A program made the translations under genes and the position numbers. Under the pieces are notes generated by a model that worked only from the letters and a program-made list of their open reading frames with translations, did not search any database and had not been told where the DNA came from. Positions 1-11,900 of a DNA stretch of 64,000 nucleotides are shown here, piece after piece. Source of the stretch: Phalacrocorax aristotelis (Eukaryota; Chordata; Aves; Suliformes; Phalacrocoracidae); assembly GCF_949628215.1 (NCBI RefSeq), contig NC_134282.1:4819001-4883000 (forward strand), written 5' to 3'. Position 1 is the stretch's first letter. Every line of letters begins with the position of its first letter.

Positions 1-215
1 TCCCGCCGGCCCGGTAGCGGGAGTCAGTCAGGGCGTCAGTCAGTCACGGCCGGCGGGGCCCGGCGGACCGGGCGGCTGTGGCGGTCGGGCCGGCTCCGCT
101 GATACTCCTCCTCTGAGTTCTAGGTGCCTGGCTTTCGGTCAGCGGCTCCTTGCGTGGGGCTTCACCTCAGGCAGAGCCGCGCCTGCGGACGGGGCGGAGG
201 AGGAAGGAGTTTTGC
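1..215. promoter_or_regulatory. CpG-rich block at window edge, possible promoter of neighbouring gene
   Basis: This stretch is very GC-rich with many CpG dinucleotides, and it falls abruptly to AT-rich sequence after about position 215, as at the edge of a CpG island. Such islands mark vertebrate promoters. In human the gene next to PHC3 on this side is PRKCI, transcribed away from PHC3, so this could be the start of a PRKCI-like gene on the - strand. No PRKCI coding sequence is visible in the window, so that assignment rests only on synteny. Confidence 0.4.
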
Positions 216-2389
216 CTTTTTATTTAAGTACAGCTATGGTTGTCCGTCTTTTAAGGCTGAACGAGCCAGAAGCGGCTGCTCTGGTACAAAACCATGGCAA
301 AAGTAGCAGCCAGCGCGGAGCTGATGGGCAACCGGAGCTGGTCAGGAGCAACGGCAACGCGTTTCTTGCAACAACCGTTGACTAAAATATTTTCTGTAAG
401 AATCCTAAAGAATCTGTGCAATGTGCGCTGCCCATCAGAGAGTATGTCCAGTTCAGGTGAAGCTTTAACTACGATCTATCAAATGGCTAAGATATTTTTT
501 AAGAAAGAAACAGGATGTTTTTTAACTAAAGGGGGGGACAATAAATAGGGGTATTTATAATATACAAATGTATAATTTATATTTTTATATAAAATTTAAA
601 TTTATGCATTTATAAATGGGCAGCAATAAAGGGGTTAATAAATGGTATTTTATTAAAACTGTTAATCATAAACCACCTTATTACTGGAAGTAGCCTTTCC
701 TTCCCACTTTGCCTATTTAACAATACATCAATAGCTCCTTTGATAGCACCTGTTTATATTGCCCAATGCTTCCTGAACAGACGAAGTTTATGGGAACCCT
801 AAGAAATAGGGAACCTTTGTTTTCTTCTGTTCTAGTAAAAACAATTCCTTTTTTCCGCTGCCCCGCCTCGGTGCTCCCATCAGCCCCACATCTGGCTGCC
901 CAGATCAGAGCAGCGTGGAATTCAGCGTTTTCATGTCCAGGTACGGGCTACGTGAGATTCGCAATTCCAATCAACACACCTTGCTCCTTCTCATATCGGT
1001 GATAAAATAACTTAAGGCCTTATTTGCTGTTTACCTTAGGCGTGGTTACAAAGTACAGAATTTTTTTCATCCTACCTGACCTTCCTGCAGGGTTTTTTTT
1101 TTTTCCCCCCTCAGAAGCATGTTCCTTGCTCCACCCAGCTTCCACACACTCTTAACATTTTTTTGTACATCAGGAAGCGCCTTGCTGTATCCTAACTCAC
1201 CCGTGTCTTGCGCCAGGACTTCAAACGTATCTACCTCCTACTGCCGCTCCAAGAGTGTTTCAGCATGAGTTTCCATTTTCCCTGCACCTCCTTTTTTACC
1301 TTTTATAACCTGTTTTCTCCTACTTAATCATCATATGATCTTTTATAGAAACCAGGTATCCTTATTACGCCTGGTAAGCTGTTGCTACTTACCACAGGCA
1401 GCCCGCCTGCGGTCAGTGTGACTGCTTCACCCTTCAACAGTGTTAAGCTCATCGAGAATTCTTTGGAAGGTATTTGAGTTTTGTAAGATGCTTGCCAAGA
1501 TTATTTTCTTTGCAAAGTACTTACCTATCCCAACTAGCTGCTAGATATCTGGCATTTTTTTTCCCCGCTTCATGTCCAATTATTGGTTGGTCAAACTGCA
1601 TTATGTGAGGGAACAGCAACCTAATTGCAGAAAGAGGTATTGCTGAGCTCCGTTTTACTATCTGTTCCTATTTTTATCAAATTTTTAACCAATTTCATTT
1701 TCGCTCACACAACTAGTTCTGTCAAATATTTAAAGCATCATGAGCCAGCGCTTCTGTCCTATGTAGAATGCTTGCTTTCTGTATCGAGACTACAAGCAGA
1801 CTTGAAAATACTGTTATACCTGGAGGCTATGTAATAAAGTTGCATAATTCAAATATACAGAAGGTATTTCTTCATCACAGGAAGACATTTTGTGAAGAAG
1901 CGAGGGCAAGGTGCTCAGTTTGTCAAGATGTCCCATGTGAGATGTGAATTAGTCCTACGTGGTACAGTGGCTACTTGTCTTTATGGAGGTCGGGCTTTGC
2001 TCACCTCTGTAGGCCAGGTAATACGCCGCAGCTGCTACCGCCTGCAGACAGGAATTCATTCAACTCGGCTCAGTTATGGTTGATTCAAGGGTGGGGCGGT
2101 CAGCCCCACAGTCGGGAAAGGCTCAGAGCCAACAGTTCATAGGAAGGAACTGAAAGCTAAGCTAATGAGGCAAAAAAACTGTTGTTTCATATTCCTCAGG
2201 GAAAAAGCTCACCACCAGTGTCCTGGCTGGACCTGCTGAGGCCCTTGAGCAGTCAATGTGGAAAAGTACTACAGGTGTTTTCCTGGTCTTCCCGCATCAG
2301 CATGAAGCCTGTTGCTCCCTCGCTACCATCCCACAGCAGGCAGGGAGGCACGGTGGGGACCTCAGCGAGGACTCCCGGGAGGCGCGGTG
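216..2389. other. Intergenic sequence between two CpG islands
   Basis: Mostly AT-rich sequence with no recognisable coding homology. The only exon-like piece is at 234-395, which follows an acceptor-like site and holds an ATG in strong context at 294 and a GTAAGA donor-like site at 396 (see findings). I see no repeat family that I can name here. Confidence 0.4.
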
Positions 2390-2960
2390 GGGAGCCCGCG
2401 CCACTGGGACGACGCCACCCTCCAACGACAACATGGCGGCGGGGCCCGTCACGTGTCCGGCGCCGGCCGTCCCCAGCGCGTCTGCGCGGCGCCTCCCCCT
2501 AAGGGAGGCGAGAAGATGGCGGAAGCGGAGTGAGCGGCTTGTCCGAGGCGAGTCTCTCGGCGGGACGCGCGGAGGCGGGGGAGCGGCGGCGGCGGAGGCA
2601 GCAGCGGCGGCAGGCCCCGGCCAGGCCGCGGCGGGGCGGGGCGCGTAGGCGGGGACCCGCGCCCTGACGGCGGCCCGGCCCTGCCCTGCGCGGGAAGCGG
2701 TGCCTCCCCTCCCACCCGCCTTTTCTCCCTCCCCGGCGGCCGGCGCCTGTGGGGGGGCGGCGGCGGCGGCGCTGGGCCGGAGCGCGGCCGCCGGTTGTGG
2801 CGGCGGGGCGGGGCTGGGCCGGGCTGAGCTGAGCTGGGCGAGGCCCCGGCCCCGGCCCGCTGTGAGGGGCTGAGGGGGCGGGTCAGCCCGGCGGGCCCGG
2901 CCTGCTCGGGGCCGGGCAGCACCGGGGCCGGTTCCCGGGCAAGTTACACCGCGTGGCGTG
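2390..2960 (+). promoter_or_regulatory. PHC3: CpG island, PHC3 promoter and first exon
   Basis: A dense CpG island with GC-box-like runs surrounds the PHC3 first exon. A CACGTG E-box (USF/MYC type) lies at 2450-2455. ATGGCGGC at 2433-2440 and AAGATGGCGG from 2513 resemble the YY1 core, often found just downstream of start sites in CpG-island promoters. There is no TATA box in an obvious position, so dispersed initiation is expected. The transcription start itself cannot be fixed from sequence alone. Confidence 0.75.
2433..2529 (+). other. PHC3: PHC3 exon 1 (5' leader; 5' limit uncertain)
   Basis: The exon ends at 2529, before a near-consensus donor (GTGAGC at 2530). The ATG at 2516 is in strong context (A at -3, G at +4) and starts Met-Ala-Glu-Ala-Glu, which is how I recall the longer mammalian PHC3 isoform beginning. 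When spliced to the exon at 5829, the frame reaches TGA at 5842 after nine codons. In this genome the segment is therefore a leader carrying a short upstream ORF. The left boundary given is only the first upstream ATG and not a mapped transcription start. Confidence 0.6.
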
Positions 2961-5828
2961 GGTCATATTTCCACGGAGCATAGCTGCTACTCTCCTTTTC
3001 ATTTCTTTTACAATCACAAACTCCAAGGTTTGGGCGAGGTTGGCCTGTGCTGTAGGTAGAGCGAAAGGAAGGAGAGAGGATTTATTTTGGAGCCTTTGGT
3101 CATATACAGAAATGCCCGTAGGTGTTAGACTTGGAGGAAATTTTCATCAATTTTCTGTGTTTTGTGCCCTTGCAGTTGTAAGGGGAGATCATGAATGGAA
3201 AGAATAAGAATAAATAATATATGTAAAAAAACAAACAAACAAAGAAAACCCCAACTCTATTTTCTAATTATGGTTGCAGATTGTGAGCAGTGTTTATTAT
3301 TACTATGATATTTACCAAAAGTCAAACTTTCTAAACCATGAGTAGTGACGTGTATATCTACTGTGAAAGTGAGTTAATTGGTATAGAATGGCAGGTATTT
3401 TTTTTTACTTTACTTTAGCTGTTTGCTTTGACCAAAAAATAGAAAGAGAAGTAAACTTTTGAATACTTAACCTCATACACTGTGTAATTTGAAATTATAT
3501 GGTGTCTTATACTGTTACTACTTGAATAAATACTTGTTTTCAATATTATTTTCTGTTGTGCTTTGTATTTTGGTGTTGCAAAAAACCTAGGCTTTTAATT
3601 TTAAGATCAGAGTTCAGTGCATCTTCCAAAACTTGCTTTGCATTACAGAGGTTCTTCTGAGTTTCTCACAGGCAACATCATTGCGAGGTCTTCATCATAC
3701 ATTTAACAAAATTCGTTTTACTGTAAGGCAGGAGTTTAGCCCTTTTGATATTGTTGAAAACTCAGTGAGCAGTTTCAGAAGACTCTTTTCCATTGTGTCT
3801 GAGATTTTTTTTTTATAAGTAGGAGTGCTTATACAGTGTTGTACAGTAAATGAAAGTGCTGCTGCAAAAACAGTCTGATTTTAAACTTGTGATTGTTTTT
3901 GTTTTCTGTCATAAAATAATCCATCTGCTAAATTGTAATGGATTCTTGGTTTCTGTGCTCAAAACAACCACTTTTTATGTATTTTCTCCCTTAAACATTC
4001 CACTTCTCAGTTAAAGAGAGGAGAGGTTTCTGACAAGCATCATCTGTTGAAGCACTTTCCTGTTCCCTCAGCCGAAAGAGGGCATGCTGTTTCTGTGTGT
4101 TCGCGGAGCGCTGCGTGGCGTTTGTGTTGCGGTAGGGCTGAGGGGTGGCAAGTGAGCATCTCATACCGGCTCCAAGTGAGGTGTTAGAAGAGGGCTGGAG
4201 ATGCACCGCAGCCACGCTGAGCAAAAGTTGAGGAGCTCTTTCCTGTTTTCCTTGTACATCCATTGCGGGAACAACTTGGGCAATGACAAAGTTATTTTTG
4301 AAAATGAGAAGCTTTCAGCTAAAGGGTTAACAGCTCTCATGGGGTGAACTTCTGACGGAGTAGCTAGCGGAGTAGGATACATTGCACATCTCACTTGTAC
4401 TACATCTAAAACATGGCTGAGAATGAAGGAAATTAACCATCCAATGTTGTTTTCCTAGGCTAATTTAACTGGTTGCATAACTCTCTACTAAAACCAGCTA
4501 GACAAGTTGTAGGTGTAAATATATTTTGATATGCTTTTAATGTCCTCTGGAGGAGACAGAACTTTTTTTTTTTCAAGGTACTTTTCATTAGCATTATGTG
4601 AAATTAATGTAGAGTGGTTCTAGAAGTGATGCTTGTCTTGTTGCAATTGAAGTGGTTAACCTATATGCGTTTTGTGCTCTAACGTACTTAGGCAAATGGC
4701 ATTAATAATGCACAACAGATCTGAATTTTTAACAACAAAGCAATATTTTTTTCTTCAGTTCTTATAGTAGGGATCTCTGCTTTTAAAGCACGCTTTATTG
4801 CCCTGCATTTTCTTTGACAGCAAAACACGCAGATATGCAATACAATGTTAGGCATGAGGTCCTTAGGTGGCCACGTAGCCATTAAAAGTTTAGTCATGCC
4901 AAGTAATCAGGAGCTACGGCATCACATGCAGTTCTCTACCTGCAAAGTAGTCGTGTTCTGAGAGGTGAAGGTGGCAGCCTGGCAGCACCACATTCTGCTT
5001 TCAGCTGTGTGAGTTGAAACTCGTAATTATGTTCCCATTTGCAGTATCCAATGGGCAGTTTGTTAAGCACTTGGCAATGCTGCTTTTTTTTCTAGTATGT
5101 TGCAGCTCTCTCAATGATTATTTTTTGGAACGCTTCTTTACTGTAAGAAGGAAACACATCTTCTCCCCACCCATTTTTTAACATCCTTTTAGAAGCAATA
5201 AACAGCAACTATACTATTTCCTGTTAGTCATAATACTAAAACTGAAAAAGAAGCTGAAGCACACACCCCTCATATATAGAGATGTGATTAATTTCAGTTT
5301 TAAAGGTGACATTTTGGGAGAGAGATTGTACTCTGCAACAGAGGGAAGTCTCGTAAGGCTGGGGAAGAATCATCAGGGATGCTTAAATAGGTAGTTTCTT
5401 CCTTGACTGTTGCTGTAAAAAGTAAAAGCATTTCTCTCCATATCCTTCCCATCTCTTTCCAAATCGAGCATGCCACCAGTGGTTTTTGCCAAGGCCACGT
5501 TTTGCTGAATGTACAGAATGGTCAGCCAGCAGTTTCTGTGCTATGCTGTGGGGAAGAGGGATGCGGCAGTGCTCCTGTGTAGCTTGCTGGAAATCTTGCA
5601 TGTAGTCCTAAACTGGTCACCTGTTGCTGCTCTGGGTGGATCTTAGAAGATTATAACCACATCTCTCAACAAATTCCATCAAGTAATAGCAAATACTACA
5701 AACTTATCTGTTTGAAAGTTGTCCATTATTCTATCTCTGTGAAGCTTAGATTATTTTTTTTTTTTGCCTTTAAAATCAGTGTGTACTGGCCTTCTGTTTG
5801 TGAACCGCTTTTATTTCAATTCTGCCAG
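2530..5828 (+). other. PHC3: PHC3 intron 1
   Basis: GC-rich island sequence for the first 430 bases, then AT-rich intronic sequence ending in a pyrimidine tract and the acceptor CTGCCAG at 5828. I found no conserved exon, RNA gene or nameable repeat inside. The short open frames seen here have no similarity I recognise. Confidence 0.6.
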
Positions 5829-5976
5829 GCTAGACGAGCGCTGAACAGCTATGGAGAATGAACCAAACACAACAACATGTTCTGCATCGACAACCACTAT
5901 CAGTACCACCTCCACTTCCCGGACACAGCTGCCGCAGATATCTGTCTACAGCGGCTCTGACAGGCATGCTGTCCAG
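5829..5976 (+). CDS. PHC3: PHC3 exon 2 (first with main open frame; coding from 5851)
   Basis: Codes residues 1-42: a Ser/Thr-rich stretch followed by the conserved ISVYSGSDRHAVQ. The first 22 bases are leader and include TGA at 5842-5844, in the frame fed by exon 1. The acceptor is CTGCCAG and the donor is GTACTG at 5977. Ends in phase 0. Confidence 0.93.
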
Positions 5977-8900
5977 GTACTGGGCTATGGGATGTTCTCT
6001 CCTGTCCTGTACGGTGCTCTCAGACACAGGCATTGCACAATGCTTTACACAGGATTAACTTTCCATTCTTAGTCGCTGTCTTCTTTTGCAATATCTGACT
6101 TACCGGTTTTCAGAAGACATTGTTTACCAAAGGGTATCAGGCCATGTAAGAACAGTGCAGGGTACAGGCCTGCCTCCCAAATAAGGGAGGGGGAAATGCT
6201 ATGCTAGAAAGTTTGAGTTTTTTCACCATTCCCTGAGGCTATGGATTATTAACATAAGACTTTCCAAAATAACACAAAATAAAGCTGTCTGTCTGACCAA
6301 CATTGACAACAGGGATCCAGGAGTATCTGTGTGTCTGTAACTGCTGCTTTGGATCCAGCCCCCTCTTGCTGTTCTTTAAATTAGGTCTCCTCAAACTCTG
6401 TGCGGTCTCTTCTGTTGGGTTTGATAACTGAGTCTCTCTCACGCTAGTGTGGTCTCTCAAAAAGCAGAACATTATGTAGGACTTGTTGACAAGAACCTAA
6501 GAGGCTTGGATGTTGTGTTATGAATGATGCTGTATTGTCAGCTGATTGTCAGGCTTTCCTTGAAAACGTGCATATATTTATGTTGACTCTATTCTGTGAT
6601 TTGTCTGAGAACAGTGATGGAGCAAGTTCAGTATTACATAATTGGTGTGAAAAGAATTTATTTGGTTTTATTTCCCTGTAAAGGTAAACTTCAGCATCAT
6701 GTCAGCATGGTGTGTGCTTTGAAATTGTAATTAATTACCTACTGATTCATCACAGGTTATTCAGCAGGCCTTGCATCGTCCTCCTAGCTCAGCTGCTCAG
6801 TACCTCCAGCAGATGTATGCAGCCCAACAGCAGCATCTAATGCTGCAGACTGCTGCTTTGCAGCAGCAGCACTTAAGCAGTACCCAATTTCAGAGTCTGG
6901 CAACTGTACCACAGGTGAGAGTGAAGATCGCTGAAAAAGAATGGTGTACTACTTTCTAGAGTAGGACTACAATTCTAGAGTGTTGTCAAAAGTAATAACA
7001 GCTTAAGTGCCTGAGCTTAATGCCTCACAATAATTCACTGTTATATTTGAATGACTTTGTTATTTTAAATTGTATTGTCCTCCAAACTATATGGAGGATT
7101 TTGTCCAGTGTTATAGATGCTCCAGTAGGCGACCATTCCATGCTTTATTGCATACATTATAATGCATCATGTAAATCATCAAACAGTAATAAAAGAAATA
7201 CTAAAAATATACTTCATCCCATGATTTTCTCTAAAAGTTGATGGGGAAAGCAATGAATAGCAATGTTTCTTAGTGAAATCAAATAAAAATAATTAACATC
7301 TGGTGTCTTAGTGTGTTTTGCCACACATCTGGCTGCATTATAAGTAATGGCAAAATTCAGTTTTAACTCTGTGTGTGGAAATGTAGGAAGTAAATGATGT
7401 TTAATTTCTGAATCACAGCTTTCAACATTAGCAAACTCTGGAGGAGACCCATTTTGAAAACTGAAGCAGAGGAAAGATTTCCTTTGACCTCAGTTGACCT
7501 TGGATTGAGAATACTATCTTGTAGAGAGAGGTGGTTGCTAACAATTTTACACACGGAAATGCCAATACGGAGTTAAAGACTTCAGGGATGTAGCTGTTTG
7601 TTGTCCAAACTGGGACTGACTCTTCTATGCTCCTGGCTTTTTCTTCTATGCCTTTTCCATTAGATTGTGCTAATATATTGATTTGTCATTTTTTTTTGTG
7701 ACAGATATGTGTGTGCGTATTTACAGAGGCAGAGCAAAGAAAATCAGATTGGGGAAGGCTGAGAAGTTTTGGTATACAGGAATCTAAATCACCATCCTTG
7801 CATTAATCTGAAGGGCTGGAGCAGCATACTGTTGTAGACACTATATGTGCATACATAAATTATCATTCTAGAATATGAGGGTGTTCTTTACAGCGTTTAT
7901 TAAGTTTGTTTTATTTTTAGAGGATTCTAATCATAATAGAAATTATTATGTGAGTTTTAACAATGACAGTTTTTTAATGATATCACATTTTAAGTTCTGA
8001 ACACTGTAGGTGGTGAGCTGATCAGTTAGCTCAGTCATTAACAGTTTGATAGAAGTCACCTCTCATAGTTTTTTTCCAAGTCTTGATCTGCAAGAATCTG
8101 AGTGCCTGAAATGGGGTAGGAATTCAAGGCATTTAGCACCTTGCAGATAGCATTCAGTAGTGCAGAGCACACTTTGCTGAAAACTAAGTCCACTGGGTAA
8201 AGCATTTTTTCACTGTTAACACAGAGAAAAGGTAATGGTAGAGAGGGTTGTTTCTGATGGTTTATGTAATAATATGAACATCACTTAAACACTTTTTTAT
8301 TTCAATATTTGACACGTATTCTTGCTATTTAGGCAAGCCTGTCAGGTGGGAGGCAATGCACTTCCCCCACTGGGAGTGTCACTCAGCAGTCAAGCATGTC
8401 GCAGACCTCGGTACGTAACAGAACAAAGCCCTCCATCCATTCTCAACCCCTCTTGGTTATTTTATAACTACTTGGAAAAAAACAGAAAAGATTTTAGTAT
8501 TTAAATTTGTGTGGTTAAAATTAGTATTACAGAAACAGTAAACAGAACTATGATGACTCTGTAGGAAGTGTTGGCTGCGCTTCCAGCAGCTGCTCACTCT
8601 GCAAGCACTCGTGACTGTTCAGACCGCTGCAGGAGTCACTCCCTGAGCTTTCATCTCTCACATCATTTCTTACTGGATTTTTCACGTTAGTTCCTTTATT
8701 CAGGGCACTATTGTAGGTTAAAATCATAACTTTGTATCAGCAATTGAAGAGCACCAAATCTAAAGAATCCAAGTCAATGGTCATATATATATATATGAAA
8801 CTGGTTAAATGTTTAGAGCATTCATTCTTTTATTGATTATCATCTTTTATCATGCATCTTTTATGCGCTTTCAATTACTTTATCCGTATTCTAGGCATGT

Positions 8901-11900
8901 GCTCAGGTTTCAGTTATTTGCAGCTCTGTGTTTAGTTCATGCTGTATTTCTTTAAGCGGCATCTTCAGACATGTAATTTGCAGTCTTTTACGTACAGTTC
9001 TACAGTTGTCTTGAGTAGGATTTTTAGTCCTACGGACATCCTGCTTATTAATCATGCCCTCAAGCTGTTCATGGCTTCAGTGCATAGCTTCAGTGATTTA
9101 ACTGTGTATTTTTTTAAGCTCTCATAGCATTGCTTTGGCTTACAGTTGTTAGAAGTTAAATTATTCATTCATTAAATTTAGGAGGGAAAGTCTTTAAAGA
9201 TGTCTGATGTTAAACTAACATAATAATTGGGTTGGGGTTTTTCAAGGAAATCTTTTGAGTAAGTGATGAAAAAGAGCTGGGCACTTAACTCTGTTAGACT
9301 GGTTAGAAAGAAAAAAAAAAAAAGGAAAAAATAAACCAAAACCACAACAGCTTTTGTTTGAGAAGATGCTAAAAAGAAATTGTCCAGGAGCATTTAATAT
9401 GAAATTCTAGAAAGTTTTAGTTTCCAGTCATTTTAAAATGTGCGTATGCAGAATGAGGAATCAAAGTCCGTATATGGCAGCACAAAGAAGTGTCCTTGAT
9501 CAGGTTGCGTAGCAAGCATAACAGAAAATATTAGTCCATTCAGATAATATAAGCATTTAAAGGTGCTGAAAAATTAAAATTCAGGTGTTTGTCCTTAAAA
9601 TATTGCAAGCTCATGCTACATATTCTGTAAATGTATATTTCTCTGAGGTATATTTTTCAGACTTCATATATCATTGTTTATACTTCTATTGGCTTATTAT
9701 TATTTACTGCTAAATGGTTGCTTGCAGTTTAAGAATGAAAATATATGATCTTGCCAGAATCCAGTTTTGTGATGATTGGCTGAATATATTTTTGATATCT
9801 TTACAGTTCAGAGATTTCCACTGCCCCTGCCATTTTTGTCAAAGGCTTTCTAGTTTTAGACCCTAGGATGAATGAATTTCCATGACAGAAGCAATATTTT
9901 TGTTTCCTTAGATTAACCTCTCCACCTCTCCTACACCTGCACAGATAATAAGCCGTTCACAGACCTCCAACACCACCAGCAGCAGTATTACCCAACAGAC
10001 TATGTTGCTGGGGAGCACCTCTCCAACCCTGAGTGCAAGCCAGGCTCAAATGTATCTACGAGCTCAAATGGTAAGTTTTGATTACAATTCTTGAGCTTGG
10101 TTTTAGTCCATCCCTGTTGTCTCCACACACACCCCTAAAAAAACCCCCACCTTAACCATTCCAGTTTTTATTTTGTTTCTATAAATTATTTCTAAATCTT
10201 TAGTTTCAGATAACATTGAGAATTTAGTCACTAATTTGTGAATACATACGTTCTAAACCACTGTCGGCGTCAGAAGTAAAAGAATTACTGTAGCTTAGTT
10301 CTCTGGTGAATTTTGCTCAGGTATTTTTAGCCTGGTTCTACTACAACTATTAAATTGTTCAGACATGTCAAAAATTGGAAAAAGAGCACTTGTCTATTCT
10401 GGCTGTGTAGAAGGGCATACTGGAGTCTGTCTGTTTTCAAGGTAGATTGTTTTCCGATGCACTGGTAACATTCAGAGTTCTGACCCTTGATTAAAATTTT
10501 CTTATATTTAGCCACGATTGTTCTTTGCATTATTGCCTCTAGAGTTCGAGTTAGATACGTAGCTTTCATTCTTTTTGGATTCGCATGAAACTCATCAGAT
10601 TCCTGCAATTTGCTGTCAATATGGCATTTCCATTTCCTAATGGGCAACTTTATAAAACCTGTTTAGGGACTTTTTTTTTTTTTAATTTAATACTTTCTGT
10701 AGTGAGTTTCGTATTAATTGAACCTTACAAACTGTGTGGGATTTTATAGAAACTACTGAAGCTGTACATGAGTGCTCAGGTACCAGTTGGTTCTTGGTAA
10801 AGGCCAAAGACTCTATTATGGCTGGTGTGAGTTCTTGAGCAGAGCTTTCTAGGGTTATGTTCAACTCCATGAAATAGGGAGAATCACTGTTTTACTACAC
10901 TGAGATTCAGAACCAGAGGTCCGTGACTGCAGTGGTATATAAAATTAGATGTAGGCATGAGTTCTTGCAGGAGTTGTACCTGTGAAATACATCTAGGAAA
11001 AGAAATCGTTTGTTGTTTTTCTGAGATTTTTCTTAAGCATGCACAGCAGTGCTGTTGTGCTATATTGAGGTTTTTTTCTTTGGCTATTGTTTTCCTACAT
11101 ATTTATTGAAAAAGTAGTATAACTCGAAGATAAGGATTTAAAGATCAAACACCTGTTTATCCATTTGCCAGTGAAAGGATTTCTTGAGTCTCTGGTTTCT
11201 AAGCAACGCAAGATGCTGAATGCACCTAGTAGTCTTTAACAAAACAGAAATTAATTCATTTCATGTCACTGCCTTTCAATATGCATTAACAACTTAGTAG
11301 CTGAAGCAATATGAGGATGACATCGCTGTCTTTTCCAGTAGCAATCTCTCTCAATGACATGGGTTATTGATACAGTTTTCCTATTCATTTACACTGAATT
11401 TTCATCCAGCTTCTCCGTGTCAAATCCCATGCTTATTTGAATAACTGCTTTACACCCCGTTTCAAAAGAGAAACTTATCCTATCAGTTTCTGTTTAGAAT
11501 GTTATCACAAGATTATTTTGCTAGCCTGAGTAATTCGAACATCATACCTGTTTATCAGTGTTTCTAGGTAACATACTAAAAGTCATGTTTTTTCTTCATC
11601 GCCAAGACCTTTCATTTTCTGTAGAAATGTCAACTCTTATCTCTGCCTAGCTCATACCAACAGCTTCATCACTAGCTCAATTCAATTCCAGATGAAAACC
11701 TTCATGTTTTCTTCTTAGCTGCTCCTTGCGATTTTGATATCTTTAAAAATATGGAAGACTAACTAATGTCTTTGCTATATTGCCTATAAAGAAATGAATG
11801 ATAGTTAGGTATGCTGGTATTCTAAAGTTAGTAATTTCAGGTTGGTTGTATGATACCTGTTCTTGCTATGAAACTTAATTAGCATAGTTAAAGTTCATAT

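Noticed and set aside
2449-2922. 157-codon open frame on the - strand in the PHC3 CpG island
   Set aside because: Pro/Arg/Gly-rich composition typical of reading through GC-rich island DNA; no conserved motif, and it overlaps the PHC3 promoter and exon 1.
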